This document shows, piece by piece, positions 1-9,063 of a stretch of 64,000 nt of DNA (the stretch's first letter is position 1; each line of letters begins with the position of its first letter). The notes under the pieces are model-generated. The model did no database searches and had not been told where the DNA came from. It worked only from the letters and a program-made list of their open reading frames with translations. Source of the DNA: Acidimicrobiia bacterium (GTDB lineage: Bacteria; Acidobacteriota; Terriglobia; Bryobacterales; Bryobacteraceae); contig VFZE01000026.1 of assembly GCA_016871315.1 (NCBI GenBank), forward strand, positions 1 through 64,000. Direction: 5' to 3'. The translations under genes and the position numbers were made by a program.

Positions 1-2
1 AA

Positions 3-125
3 GAAGCCATCCGCAGGCACTGGCCCGCCCTCGGAAAGGGGATTCTGATCAAATCCGGCACGGGAGTGAGGCGTCGGGTGTATACTGTCGGGGTCCGGGA
101 GACCCAAAATGGAAATCCCGGCTAG
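3..125 (+). CDS. possible 3' end of an upstream gene cut by the window edge
   Basis: The frame that starts at base 3 is open from the window edge to a TAG at 123-125 and encodes about 40 residues, including the stretch RRHWPALGKGILIKSG and a basic VRRRVYTVGV. I do not recognise a family. It could be the C-terminus of a protein that starts outside the window, or chance. The next gene starts 46 bases downstream with its own ribosome binding site. Confidence 0.3.
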   Translation, partial: EAIRRHWPALGKGILIKSGTGVRRRVYTVGVRETQNGNPG

Positions 126-171
126 TTAGAACGGACATCTGATTCCAGGACCTCAGGCAAGGAGTAGTCTC

Positions 172-3100
172 ATGGTCAACATCAATAAGAAGATATCCAA
201 GGGCGTCACGGCGCTGGTCTTGATGCTCTTCGCCGCCGCTCCGTCGCGCGCGCAGTTTGACACCGCCACCGTGCTTGGCTCGGTATCGGACTCGTCCGGG
301 GCCGTAGTCCCGAATGCAGTTGTGGTCCTCGAGCACGTGGAAACCGGCATCGTCCGCCGCAACGTTACCGGCGCCGCGGGTGAATTCGAGTTCGTGGGCA
401 TCCGGATCGGAACCTACCAGATGCGCGCCGAATCGAGCGGCTTCTCCACTGCCGTAACGGAGCGCTTCGTTGTCACGGTGAACGCCCGCCAGCGAGTGGA
501 TATGGTGTTGTCGCCCGGGCAGGTTTCCGAAACGGTCGTGGTTAGCGGCGCGGTGGCGCAATTGGAAACGGCGTCAAGCGACCGTGGCACCGTGATCGGC
601 GGTCACCAGATCGTCAATCTGCCGCTGAACGGGCGTGCCTATGCCGACCTGGCTTTGCTCAGCCCCGGTGTGCGCCGTTCGGCCATTGCCAACGAACGCG
701 ACGCTTCGTTCAACGTGAACGGCCAGCGGAGCATCTTCAACAACTTCATTCTGGACGGCGTGGACAACAACGCCTATGGCACCAGCAACCAGGGCTTCTC
801 GAATCAGGTGGTTCAGTTGTCGCCCGACGCCGTAGCGGAATTCAAGGTGCAAACCAACAATTACAGCGCCGAGTTCGGCCGCGCTTTAGGCGCCGTTGTC
901 AACGCCAGCCTGCGCAGCGGAACCAATGAATTTCATGGCTCGGTCTGGCACTTTCACCGCAACGATTCGTTGAACGCGGTCGGCTTCTTCAAACCGCTGC
1001 GCGGAGTGAAGCCGGTCCTGACCCGCAACCAGTACGGCTTCACGCTCGGCGGCCCGGTCCGGCGCGACAAGACCTTCTATTTCGCCGACTACGAGGGGTT
1101 CCGGCAGATCCAGCGCCAGCTTGTCTTCGCGAGCCTTCCCACAATGGAGCAGCGGCAAGGCAATCTTGGCGCATCCATCCTGCACCCGCTGACCGGGGAG
1201 ATTTTTTCCAACGGCGTCATCCCGGCGGCGCGCATTACGCGCTTTGCGCGGAACGTGCTGGATATGGCGCCCGTACCGCAGCGCGCAGGAACGGCCAATA
1301 ACTTCGAATTCCTTCCCCGGCAGAAGGATTACAACGACAAAGGGAACATCAAGATTGACCATCAGTTCTCCAGCACCTTCAGCACGTTCGTTCGGGTCAG
1401 CCAGCGCAAGATGAACAACTTCGAACCGGGCCAGCTCCCGCTTCCGGTCGACAGCGGGGCGAACGGCTACGTGCGCGTGGTGAACCAGGCGCTCGCTTTT
1501 GGGGCAACGCGAGTGCTCTCTCCCACGTCGGTGCTGGACATACGGCTCGGCATCACGCGGACCCTTGGGGGAAAGGATCCGCCCGGCCTCGGAAGCACGA
1601 TCATGCAGGAATTGGGCATTACGGGTCTCCCCACCGATCCGCGATTCGCTGGAGGAATCACGTCGCAGAGCATCAGCGGATTCACCCTGATCGGCCGCCG
1701 GACTACGAACCCGCAATTCCAGAATCCGTTCGTGGTGAACCCGCGACTGACTTTCTCGAAAGCGGCCGGGCGGCACAGCCTAAAGGTGGGCTACGAATAT
1801 CAGTCGATCAACACGGAAGTGGAAGACTTCGCTCCGAAGTACGGCAGCAACACCTACGGCGGGCAGTTCAGCCGTCCTACCGGCGGCAACGCCGCGCTGC
1901 AAATCTACAATCTGGCCGACTTCCTGTTCGGGGCGCAAAGCAGCTATTCGCTGCGGAACCTCTTCGTGGCGAATCTCCGCCAGAGGATGCACTTCGGCTA
2001 TTTGCAGGACGACTTCCGGGTCTCATCGCGGCTCACTCTAAACCTGGGCGTACGCTATGAGTTCGCGACCCCTCATTGGGAACGCGACAATCTCCAGAGC
2101 AACTTCAACCCGGCTACCCGGTCGGTTGTGTTGGCTAAGGCAGGGTCGTTGACGGAGCGGGCGCTGGTGGCTCCGGACCGCAACAACTGGGCGCCGCGGC
2201 TCGGATTCGCGTTCAGCGCCACCCCCTCCTGGGTGTTCCGCGGCGGGTACGGAATCAGTTACATTCACTTCTATCGTGCCGGCGCCGGAAACATCCTGGT
2301 CTCCAACGGTCCGCACAATCTGAGCTACAGCATCACCCAGCAGCCTTCGCAGGGACTATGCAGGGCGGGGATCGATCCCGTTACCTGCTTCCGCACCGTG
2401 GAGATGGGCTTCCCGCCGGAATTGCTCGACCCTTCGCGTTTCAATACGCGCAATGCCGGCTTTAATTACATCCCGCTCGAAACCCGGACCGGATACGTGA
2501 AGAGCTTCCACCTCACCGTCCAACGCCAAATCATGCCCGGCCTCATTCTCGATGCCGGCTACGTCGGAAGCCGCAGCACTAACCTGCAAGTCGGCGGCGA
2601 TGCCAACCTCGCCCGTCCGAACGGACCCACCGAGAACACGCCAGTGATCCAGCGCAGGCCCATTCAGACTTTCACGGGAATTACCTCATCGTTCCCGGGC
2701 GGCTTCGGCAGCTACGACGCTTTGCAGACGAGACTGGAGCGCCGGTTCAGCGGCGGTCTCTACCTGCTCAACTCTTTCACCTGGTCCAAGGCGATCGATA
2801 ATGCGGCAGCCGGTCTGGAGGCGCACGGCGGAGATACCGGCACGGTGGACATACGCGATCCGCGGGACAGCAAGGGACTGTCCAACTACGACCAGCCGAT
2901 CAACAATACGACGACCTTTATTTGGGAGGTGCCCTTCGGCAAGGGACGCAGGTTCGGTTCGCAACTGCACACCGCGGTCGAAACGATTCTTGGGGGCTGG
3001 AGAATGACCGGCATCAACACCATGGCCAGCGGCTCCACCATGAGCCTTATCTATAGCCCGGCCGCGGCGTTCAATATCGGCGCCGTTCAGTACCGGGCGG

Positions 3101-3441
3101 ACATCATTGGCGATCCCATGATGCCCAAGGCTCAGCGGACACCGGATAACTACTTCAACCGGGCGAATGTAGTTACGCCCACCGACCGTACTCGACCTAT
3201 CGGGAACGTCGGCCGTAACACCGTTCGCAGCCCCTCCATCTTCCAGATGGATACCGGCTTGCACAAAGAATTCCGGCCAAAGGAAAACTTGCGGCTGGAT
3301 TTCCGGGCCGAGTTCTTCAACCTGCTGAACAAAACGAATCTTGGCCTGGCCGACAGCAACCGTACGTCGAATCAGTTCGGCTCGATACGCAGCACCCTTC
3401 CGGCAAGACAGGTGCAATTCGGTTTACGGCTGCACTGGTAG
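172..3441 (+). CDS. Oar-like TonB-dependent outer-membrane receptor with carboxypeptidase regulatory-like domain
   Basis: The 1089-residue product starts with a signal peptide (about residues 1-27, cleaved after PSRA). A carboxypeptidase-regulatory-like beta-sandwich follows (about 30-110, with GSVSDSSGAVVPNAVV), then a plug-like segment (about 130-230, with VNLPLNGR and NGQRSIFNNFILDGVDNN), then a long beta-barrel to the C-terminus. The size and order match the Oar-like receptors that Acidobacteriota carry in many copies. These are thought to import oligosaccharides or other large substrates across the outer membrane with energy from TonB, but the substrate cannot be read here. The ATG at 172 is supported by CAAGGAG eight bases upstream. 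No TonB, ExbBD or cognate SusD-like gene is nearby. Confidence 0.93.
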   Translation: MVNINKKISKGVTALVLMLFAAAPSRAQFDTATVLGSVSDSSGAVVPNAVVVLEHVETGIVRRNVTGAAGEFEFVGIRIGTYQMRAESSGFSTAVTERFVVTVNARQRVDMVLSPGQVSETVVVSGAVAQLETASSDRGTVIGGHQIVNLPLNGRAYADLALLSPGVRRSAIANERDASFNVNGQRSIFNNFILDGVDNNAYGTSNQGFSNQVVQLSPDAVAEFKVQTNNYSAEFGRALGAVVNASLRSGTNEFHGSVWHFHRNDSLNAVGFFKPLRGVKPVLTRNQYGFTLGGPVRRDKTFYFADYEGFRQIQRQLVFASLPTMEQRQGNLGASILHPLTGEIFSNGVIPAARITRFARNVLDMAPVPQRAGTANNFEFLPRQKDYNDKGNIKIDHQFSSTFSTFVRVSQRKMNNFEPGQLPLPVDSGANGYVRVVNQALAFGATRVLSPTSVLDIRLGITRTLGGKDPPGLGSTIMQELGITGLPTDPRFAGGITSQSISGFTLIGRRTTNPQFQNPFVVNPRLTFSKAAGRHSLKVGYEYQSINTEVEDFAPKYGSNTYGGQFSRPTGGNAALQIYNLADFLFGAQSSYSLRNLFVANLRQRMHFGYLQDDFRVSSRLTLNLGVRYEFATPHWERDNLQSNFNPATRSVVLAKAGSLTERALVAPDRNNWAPRLGFAFSATPSWVFRGGYGISYIHFYRAGAGNILVSNGPHNLSYSITQQPSQGLCRAGIDPVTCFRTVEMGFPPELLDPSRFNTRNAGFNYIPLETRTGYVKSFHLTVQRQIMPGLILDAGYVGSRSTNLQVGGDANLARPNGPTENTPVIQRRPIQTFTGITSSFPGGFGSYDALQTRLERRFSGGLYLLNSFTWSKAIDNAAAGLEAHGGDTGTVDIRDPRDSKGLSNYDQPINNTTTFIWEVPFGKGRRFGSQLHTAVETILGGWRMTGINTMASGSTMSLIYSPAAAFNIGAVQYRADIIGDPMMPKAQRTPDNYFNRANVVTPTDRTRPIGNVGRNTVRSPSIFQMDTGLHKEFRPKENLRLDFRAEFFNLLNKTNLGLADSNRTSNQFGSIRSTLPARQVQFGLRLHW

Positions 3442-3468
3442 CCTGCCGAGGCTCTTCCTCAATCAGGC
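3441..3468. terminator. hairpin between the receptor gene and the lepA remnant
   Basis: GCCTG (3441-3445) pairs with CAGGC (3464-3468), and GAGG (3448-3451) pairs with CCTC (3457-3460) around a CTCTT loop. The hairpin sits between two converging reading frames, so it could end transcripts from either side. There is no clear run of T after it, so the terminator reading is weak. Confidence 0.3.
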
Positions 3469-3642
3469 TTACTCATCCCCGCTAGCCACCTTCAACACCG
3501 CCAGGAACGCCTCCTGCGGAATATCCACCCGCCCGACGCGTTTCATTCGGCGTTTGCCTTCCTTCTGCTTCTCCAGCAGCTTGCGCTTTCGCGTGATGTC
3601 GCCGCCGTAGCACTTGGCGAGCACATTTTTGCGAATTGCGGT
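3469..3642 (-). pseudogene. lepA: 3' remnant of lepA (elongation factor 4)
   Basis: Read on the minus strand, the frame ending with TAA at 3469-3471 encodes the last 57 or so residues of LepA. It includes [40 protein letters not shown] and [16 protein letters not shown], which are diagnostic of the tRNA-mimicking C-terminal domain. An in-frame TAA at 3643-3645 interrupts it just before this block, and no GTPase domain lies upstream. It is therefore a tail without a gene, not a functional LepA. It may come from a partial duplication of a full lepA elsewhere in the genome, or be what remains after a deletion. Confidence 0.85.
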
Positions 3643-3679
3643 TTACCTCCCGCCGCACCGCTGTAACAGTTTTCTCCCC

Positions 3680-3838
3680 CTATTGGCGTGGAAACGGAAG
3701 CCCGCTCGATTCGAGGGCGATGCTCGGCGTCCAGGACTCCGTCAGCCCGTCGCCTGCATTCCAAAACCGCCAGTTGGAGGGATCCTCCGCACAACAGCAG
3801 GCCGCCAGCGCAAGCATGAGTAGGCAGATTCTTCGCAT
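3680..3838 (-). pseudogene. truncated head of an exported sensor-type (regulator propeller) protein
   Basis: A minus-strand frame starts at an ATG (3836-3838) and encodes MRRICLLMLALAACC, a plausible signal peptide or lipobox, followed by NWRFWNAGDGLTESW and TPSIALESSGLPF. A TAG at 3680-3682 then ends it after 52 residues. The W-x-x-W-x-x-x-DGL-x-x-SW pattern is how two-component regulator propeller (reg_prop) sensor proteins begin. In an intact gene a long propeller, transmembrane helix and histidine kinase would follow; here the frame breaks and runs into the lepA remnant. The family match is by eye. Confidence 0.55.
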
Positions 3839-3906
3839 GCAGGTCCCCGTTATCGTCGCTTCGTTAGCTGATCGGCGGACTTAGGCGTTAGAGGAGGGAA
3901 TCGCTG

Positions 3907-3912
3907 TACAAT
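3907..3912 (+). promoter_or_regulatory. -10 hexamer of the SDR gene
   Basis: TACAAT lies 12 bases before an AAAGGAA ribosome binding site (3924-3930) and 27 bases before the proposed ATT start. No convincing -35 was found 17 bases upstream. Confidence 0.4.
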
Positions 3913-3938
3913 GTGCTGTTACGAAAGGAACTACTACG

Positions 3939-4709
3939 ATTTCCCCAACCACCGAATTCCAAGGTAAAACCGCCCTCATCACCGGCGCCAGCCGCGGCAT
4001 TGGAGCCGCGACCGCCATTACTTTGGCCCAAGCCGGTGTAGCACGCATCCTCCTTCAGTACCATTCCTACCCCGAAGGCGCCGACCAAACCGCCGCCGCC
4101 ATACGCAAAGCCGGCGCCCAAGCCGACCCCATTCAAGCCGACCTCGGCACTGTGGACGGGATCCGCTCCTTCACCGCCGAACTGGAAAGCCGCTCCGGCA
4201 AGGTCGACATCCTCGTCAACAACGCCGGCTCCCTGGTCCGCCGCAGCACCCTCCCCGACTATCCCGAAGAGCTCTATGACACCGTCATGAACCTCAACGT
4301 CAAAAGCGTCTGGTTCATCTCCAAGGCCGTCGCCGGGCACATGATCGCTTCCGGCTCGGGCGCCATCGTCAACGTCAGTTCCATCGCCGCCCGCACCGGC
4401 GGCGGTCCCGGAGCCACCATCTACGCCGCCGCCAAGGCCGCTGTCTCCGGAATTACCAAGGGGCTGGCCAAGGAGCTCGCCCCCAAGGGCATTCGCGTCA
4501 ACGCCATCAGCCCGGGAACGGTGGACAATCACTTCCACGAGGTTTTTTCCACCCGTGAAGTGCTCGACTCGGTCGTCCGCATGACCCCCGCCGGCCGCCT
4601 CGCCACCAATCAAGACATGGCCGACGCGATCCTCTGGCTCTGCTCCTCCAAGGCCGATTACGTCCACGGACAGACCATTGAACTCAACGGCGGATTCTAT
4701 ATGGTCTGA
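3939..4709 (+). CDS. SDR-family oxidoreductase, probable ATT start codon
   Basis: A short-chain dehydrogenase/reductase of about 256 residues. The cofactor motif TGASRGIG is at residues 15-22, the NNAG motif is in VDILVNNAGS, and the catalytic Y-x-x-x-K is in YAAAK. The end, GQTIELNGGFYMV, is typical of 3-oxoacyl-ACP-reductase-like SDRs, so NADP-linked reduction of a ketone is likely but the substrate is unknown. No ATG, GTG or TTG exists upstream of the cofactor motif in this frame. The first usual start (TTG at 4023) would remove that motif. The ATT at 3939 lies eight bases after AAAGGAA, which makes it the best start. Confidence 0.85.
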   Translation: MSPTTEFQGKTALITGASRGIGAATAITLAQAGVARILLQYHSYPEGADQTAAAIRKAGAQADPIQADLGTVDGIRSFTAELESRSGKVDILVNNAGSLVRRSTLPDYPEELYDTVMNLNVKSVWFISKAVAGHMIASGSGAIVNVSSIAARTGGGPGATIYAAAKAAVSGITKGLAKELAPKGIRVNAISPGTVDNHFHEVFSTREVLDSVVRMTPAGRLATNQDMADAILWLCSSKADYVHGQTIELNGGFYMV

Positions 4710-4717
4710 CGCGGCGC

Positions 4718-7411
4718 CTACTGCAGCGCCACCGTTACACCGCTCTGGCTCCCCTGCTCCCCCACGAACACCGTAACCGGCAGCACCCCGGGCGGGGAAA
4801 ACAGCCCCGGCAGCCGCACGTTGATCTGCAACAGTCCCACGAATCCCGGCGCCGCGCCAGCATACAGGATCTCCGCCTCCCGCGTGCCGATCAGCACACG
4901 CACCTCGAGCAGCGGCCGCGGCAGCGGAGCACGCGCCGGCACGCCCGCTTGCCCGCCAGGCTCGGTCAGTCCACCCCCGGTGGCATAGAGCGTCATCACC
5001 GAGCCGCGTAGCGCCGGTGAGCCGGCCCCGTTCAACGTGCCGTCCTGGTTCACCGCCACCGCCTGGCCAAGCCCCCGGTCCAGCGTGAACAAGGCCGGCG
5101 AGGAGGCCGCCACGGGCACCCAAATCCGCCCCCGCACCCGCCCCTCCAGCAGCACCTCCATCTGCGTATGGAACCGCCCGTGGATCGCGTACGGCGCCTG
5201 CACATTGATCTGATCGCGGTTGGCGAACAGAATCGGGGCAGGCGTCCCGTCAAACCGCACCTCGGCGCCGGCGAGCTTCGTACCCACCGCCCCGCTTCCA
5301 TTCAGCGCCGCCCCGGCGGAGTTTTCCGGCCCGATCCCCGCCCCAAAAATCGACACCAGCGTGCCCGGCGCCAAGGCGCCCGAACGGAAACTGGCCGCGT
5401 TCATCACAACCAGCTCGACCATCTGCTCGGCCGGCGGCAACGCTGCCAGCGCGCGCGACAACCTTCGGATGCGGTGGTTGCCCAGATCCGCCACCAGAAT
5501 GTTCCCCGCCGCATCGATTACCACCGAGGACGGGCCGCGGAACCGCGCTTCCAGCGCCGCGCCCCCATCTCCGGCGAATCCCGCCACACCGTCGCCGCCA
5601 ATCGTCGTGATCACCCCCGCGGCTGACAGCAGCCGGATCCGGTGGTTGAACGTATCGGCGATCACCAGGTTGCCCGCCGCGTCCACGGCCACCGCCGCTG
5701 GAGCATTCAATTGCGCCAGCGCGCCCTGGCCGCCGTCGCCCGAAAACCCTTGTGCCCCGGTCCCGGCCAGCGTCACGATTACTCCCGCCGGATTCACCCG
5801 CCGGATGGCGTGGTTGCCCGAATCGGCGATGTACACATTGCCTGCCCCGTCCACCGCCACACCCAGCGGCGCGTTCAGATGCGCCTGCCGCGCCGCGCCA
5901 TAATCGCCGCCGTAGCCGCGCACCCCGTTGCCCGCCACCGTTTCGATAAATCCGTTGCGCAGGATCCGCCGCACACGGTGGTTCAGCGAATCGGCGAAAT
6001 AGAGATTTCCCTCGCGGTCCAGCGCCAGTCCCCGCGGCCGGTTCACCTGCGCCGATTGCGCCGGGCCGCCGTCCCCGGTCAGCCCCGGCTCTCCGTTCCC
6101 CGCCAGCGTGTACAGGATGCCCGAAGGCAACACGCCCCGGATGCGAAAGCCGAGATAATCGGCGATCCGCAAACCCGTGAGGCTGTCGGCAGCCACCGCC
6201 ACCGGGTCCACGAGCCTCCCGTTCACCGCAAGCCCCCCGTCGCCAAGCGAAGCCGCCGTGCCGCCACCCGCCACCGTTTGGATGATGCCCGCGCGGTCAA
6301 TCCGCCGCACCCGCCGGCTCGATTCTTCCGCCACGTACAGGTTACCCTGATCGTCCAGCGCCAACCCGATCGGCGATGCCAGGTAGCTCTGCGCCGCCAG
6401 TACGCCGTCGGCCGGCACGCCGAACGTGCCGTCGCCCGCTACAGGCACGGGAACCGTCGCTCCGTTGACGCGCATCACCCGCCGCCCGCTGGAAAAGTAA
6501 ATCACCCCGGACCCGGAAACCGCCACATCGCGCACCGGCCCTTCCAGCGCCGGCTCGGCGCCGGCCACCGTTGTGATGGCGCCGGAGGCCGCCAGCCGGA
6601 ACACGCGGTTCCGCTGGGAATCGGCCACGTACAGATTGCCGTTGCCGTCGACAGCCACCCCTACCGGAATCTCCAGCCCAAGGTTCCCCGTGTTGGGACC
6701 AAGCACGGTGGTCAACTGCCCGTTGAACAGTCGCCGCACGCTCTTGTTCCCGCTATCGGCGATGTACAGCGCCCCCGCGCGGTCCACCGCCAGGCCCGCG
6801 GGAAAGTTCAGCCGCACAGCCAGCGCAGGGCCGTCGCCGTTAAACCCCGCCGCCCCCGTCCCCGCCACAGGCGAAATCTGGCCTGCCGGCGAAATCCGGT
6901 ACACCCGGTGATCCGAATGATCGGCCACGTACAGATTCCCCTGTCCGTCCACCGCCACGTTGCGCGGACCCGCGAACCGCGCCCCCGCCGCCACCGTCGT
7001 GATCGTTCCATCGGCCGCGACGCGCCGCACACGCGCGTTGCCGAATTCGGCCACGTACAAATTCCCGCTCCCGTCCAGCGCAACCCCGTATGGCGAATTC
7101 AGCTGTGCGCGTACCGCCGGACCTTGATCGCCGCCTACCCCCGCGTGCCCGTTGCCGGCCACCGTAGAGATCAGCCCGTCAGCGCCCACCCGGCGTACCC
7201 GGTGATCGGTGTTGTCGGCGATGTACAGGTTGCCCCCCGCATCCACCGCCAGCCCCTCCGCCGCTGACAGCTGCGCCTGAAGGGCTTGGCCTCCATCACC
7301 AACACGGTTCGTGCCGGCAATCGAGATGACCTGGTATGCAGCCGGCGTCTGCGCAACGAGGGGGAAGTGAAAAACAAAGAAAACAAAGCATGGAATACAG
7401 CAAACCCTCAA
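4718..7411 (-). CDS. secreted NHL-repeat beta-propeller protein with Solibacter-type C-terminal domain
   Basis: The 897-residue product starts with a hydrophobic signal peptide (VFFVFHFPLVAQ). More than ten NHL repeats follow, each with the pattern GNLYVADSxNxRVRR followed by TVAGxG (about residues 25-650). The last 220 residues contain MNAASFRSGALAPGTLVSIF and QINVRLPG, the pattern of the domain described as the Solibacter C-terminal domain. The propellers suggest a secreted or cell-surface binding scaffold with no visible catalytic site. The start is a TTG at 7411, preceded by GAAGGGAAG at a normal distance. Coding-strand third positions favour G, unlike lon or clpB. Confidence 0.92.
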   Translation of the reverse strand: MRVCCIPCFVFFVFHFPLVAQTPAAYQVISIAGTNRVGDGGQALQAQLSAAEGLAVDAGGNLYIADNTDHRVRRVGADGLISTVAGNGHAGVGGDQGPAVRAQLNSPYGVALDGSGNLYVAEFGNARVRRVAADGTITTVAAGARFAGPRNVAVDGQGNLYVADHSDHRVYRISPAGQISPVAGTGAAGFNGDGPALAVRLNFPAGLAVDRAGALYIADSGNKSVRRLFNGQLTTVLGPNTGNLGLEIPVGVAVDGNGNLYVADSQRNRVFRLAASGAITTVAGAEPALEGPVRDVAVSGSGVIYFSSGRRVMRVNGATVPVPVAGDGTFGVPADGVLAAQSYLASPIGLALDDQGNLYVAEESSRRVRRIDRAGIIQTVAGGGTAASLGDGGLAVNGRLVDPVAVAADSLTGLRIADYLGFRIRGVLPSGILYTLAGNGEPGLTGDGGPAQSAQVNRPRGLALDREGNLYFADSLNHRVRRILRNGFIETVAGNGVRGYGGDYGAARQAHLNAPLGVAVDGAGNVYIADSGNHAIRRVNPAGVIVTLAGTGAQGFSGDGGQGALAQLNAPAAVAVDAAGNLVIADTFNHRIRLLSAAGVITTIGGDGVAGFAGDGGAALEARFRGPSSVVIDAAGNILVADLGNHRIRRLSRALAALPPAEQMVELVVMNAASFRSGALAPGTLVSIFGAGIGPENSAGAALNGSGAVGTKLAGAEVRFDGTPAPILFANRDQINVQAPYAIHGRFHTQMEVLLEGRVRGRIWVPVAASSPALFTLDRGLGQAVAVNQDGTLNGAGSPALRGSVMTLYATGGGLTEPGGQAGVPARAPLPRPLLEVRVLIGTREAEILYAGAAPGFVGLLQINVRLPGLFSPPGVLPVTVFVGEQGSQSGVTVALQ

Positions 7412-7488
7412 GATAGGCTACTTCCCTTCACTGGTAGTAGGTGTATTTCCCGCCTCAAAGCTCTCAGCATGAAAACGATGAGTACACT

Positions 7489-9060
7489 GTGGTTTTCCTC
7501 ACAGTTCGAGTTGTACTAGGGTTCCTGGCGGCGCTTTGTCTTTATGCTCAGCCGGCCCTCCATCTAAAAGCACGCCGGCAGGCTGTCGAAGGCCTGGCTG
7601 ATCCCTTGAACCAGCAGACCCGGGGTGACGCAAAGACTCTCCGGCCCGGCCGCGTGCACCGCATCGTGCAGTTTCAAGAGGCGCCTGCGGCGTCCGAGAT
7701 CGAAGCGCTGCGGCGGCAAGGGGCGCGCGTGCTGCAATATGTCCCCGACAATGCGCTGCTGATCAGTGGTCCCACGATGCTTGAGCTGGGCGGCGTGGAG
7801 GTGCACGGCGTGGAGGCGCTGCTCGCTTCCGACAAACTCAGTCCGCTGGCGGAAGGCGGCATGGTATCGCACGAGCCGTGGCGGAACTGGGTGGTGGAAT
7901 TCCACGCCGACGTCGAGCAGGCCGACAGCCTCGAGATCCTCACCCAGGAAAGACTGCGCATGCGCGAGCATCCTGACCTGCTGAGCTCGCACTTGGTGGT
8001 CGAAGGAAGCCTGGAGCAGATGCGCGCGCTCGCGCAGTGGGACGAAGTGGCCTACATCTTTCCTGCTTCCCGGGAGCTGGAGGAGGGCATGGCCGTGCAC
8101 GCCTGCGCCGGCGCCGTCACCGATAGCGGCCCCGTCGGCCAGCTCGTGAGCAAGATCGGCGACGGCTGGGATGGCCCCGGCCGCAATGCCGCAAGCCTCA
8201 CCTACTCCATGCAAACGCTCACCGAAAAAGTGCCCCGCGAGGCGCTGCTTGCGGAAATTGGCAAGGCGCTCACGGAATGGGGGCGCTATGTGCAGGTCAC
8301 CTTCACCGCCGGCGGCGCCGTGAACGGGAATCGCAACCTTAACTTCTTGTTCGCCACCCGCGCGCATGGCGACCCCTACCCCTTCGACGGGCGCGGCCGC
8401 GTCCTGGCTCACACCTTCTATCCCGCTCCGCCCAATCCGGAACCCGTCGCCGGCGACCTGCACTTTGACGACGAGGAGGACTGGCGCATCGGCAACGACG
8501 TCGACGCCTACAGCGTCATCCTGCACGAGCTCGGCCATGCGCTCGGCCTCGGCCATTCCGACAAGCCCGGCGCCGTCATGTACGCCTACTACCGCATGGC
8601 CTCCGCGCTTACCGATGAGGATATCGGAGCCATCCGCGAACTGTATGCCTCCCGTGGCGCCGGCGAGAATCCCCAGCCGCCCGCTCCTCCTCAACCTCCC
8701 ACGCAACCGCCGACCCCGCCGCCACCTCCGCCCAATCCGCCGCCGCAGCCGCCGCCCGCCCCTCCCGCTCCGCCTGCGGCCGACCGCACCGCGCCCACGC
8801 TTGTCGTGATTTCGCCTAACTCGACCAGCGTGCTCACCTCCGCCGCCACTATCGCGGTCCGCGGAACCGCCTCCGATGACACCGCCGTCCGCCAGGTTTT
8901 CTGGACTTCCAACACCGGCGGCGCCGGCGCCGCCACGGGAACCACCAACTGGTCGATCCCGGCGATCCCCCTGCTCAAGGGAACCAATCAGATCACCATC
9001 CGCGCCGTCGATGAAGCCGGTAACGTCGCCTGGCGATCGCTCGTCGTCCGCCGCCAGTGA
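7489..9060 (+). CDS. secreted matrixin-like zinc metalloprotease with proline-rich linker and Ig-like domain
   Basis: A signal peptide (VVLGFLAALCLYA) leads into a pro-like region of about 200 residues. The protease domain has the full zinc motif HELGHALGLGH, starting near residue 346, followed by a Met-turn region (AVMYAYYR), as in matrixin/M10 enzymes. A linker of about 45 residues, almost all proline, glutamine and alanine, joins it to a final beta domain (APTLVVISPNSTSVLT to the C-terminus) of the bacterial Ig-like kind. It should act outside the cytoplasm on proteins. The start is uncertain: GTG at 7489 puts the signal peptide at the N-terminus, while an in-frame GTG at 7441 would add 16 polar residues. 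Confidence 0.88.
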   Translation: MVFLTVRVVLGFLAALCLYAQPALHLKARRQAVEGLADPLNQQTRGDAKTLRPGRVHRIVQFQEAPAASEIEALRRQGARVLQYVPDNALLISGPTMLELGGVEVHGVEALLASDKLSPLAEGGMVSHEPWRNWVVEFHADVEQADSLEILTQERLRMREHPDLLSSHLVVEGSLEQMRALAQWDEVAYIFPASRELEEGMAVHACAGAVTDSGPVGQLVSKIGDGWDGPGRNAASLTYSMQTLTEKVPREALLAEIGKALTEWGRYVQVTFTAGGAVNGNRNLNFLFATRAHGDPYPFDGRGRVLAHTFYPAPPNPEPVAGDLHFDDEEDWRIGNDVDAYSVILHELGHALGLGHSDKPGAVMYAYYRMASALTDEDIGAIRELYASRGAGENPQPPAPPQPPTQPPTPPPPPPNPPPQPPPAPPAPPAADRTAPTLVVISPNSTSVLTSAATIAVRGTASDDTAVRQVFWTSNTGGAGAATGTTNWSIPAIPLLKGTNQITIRAVDEAGNVAWRSLVVRRQ

Positions 9061-9063
9061 CTG

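Noticed and set aside
3888-5123. 411-codon minus-strand open frame over the SDR gene
   Set aside because: The plus strand has a complete SDR with all motifs; the minus-strand product is Gly/Ala-rich without a domain.
5642-7267. 541-codon plus-strand open frame rich in His, Arg and Pro
   Set aside because: It is the antisense shadow of the NHL repeats; its regular pattern mirrors the repeats on the other strand, and it has no recognisable domain.
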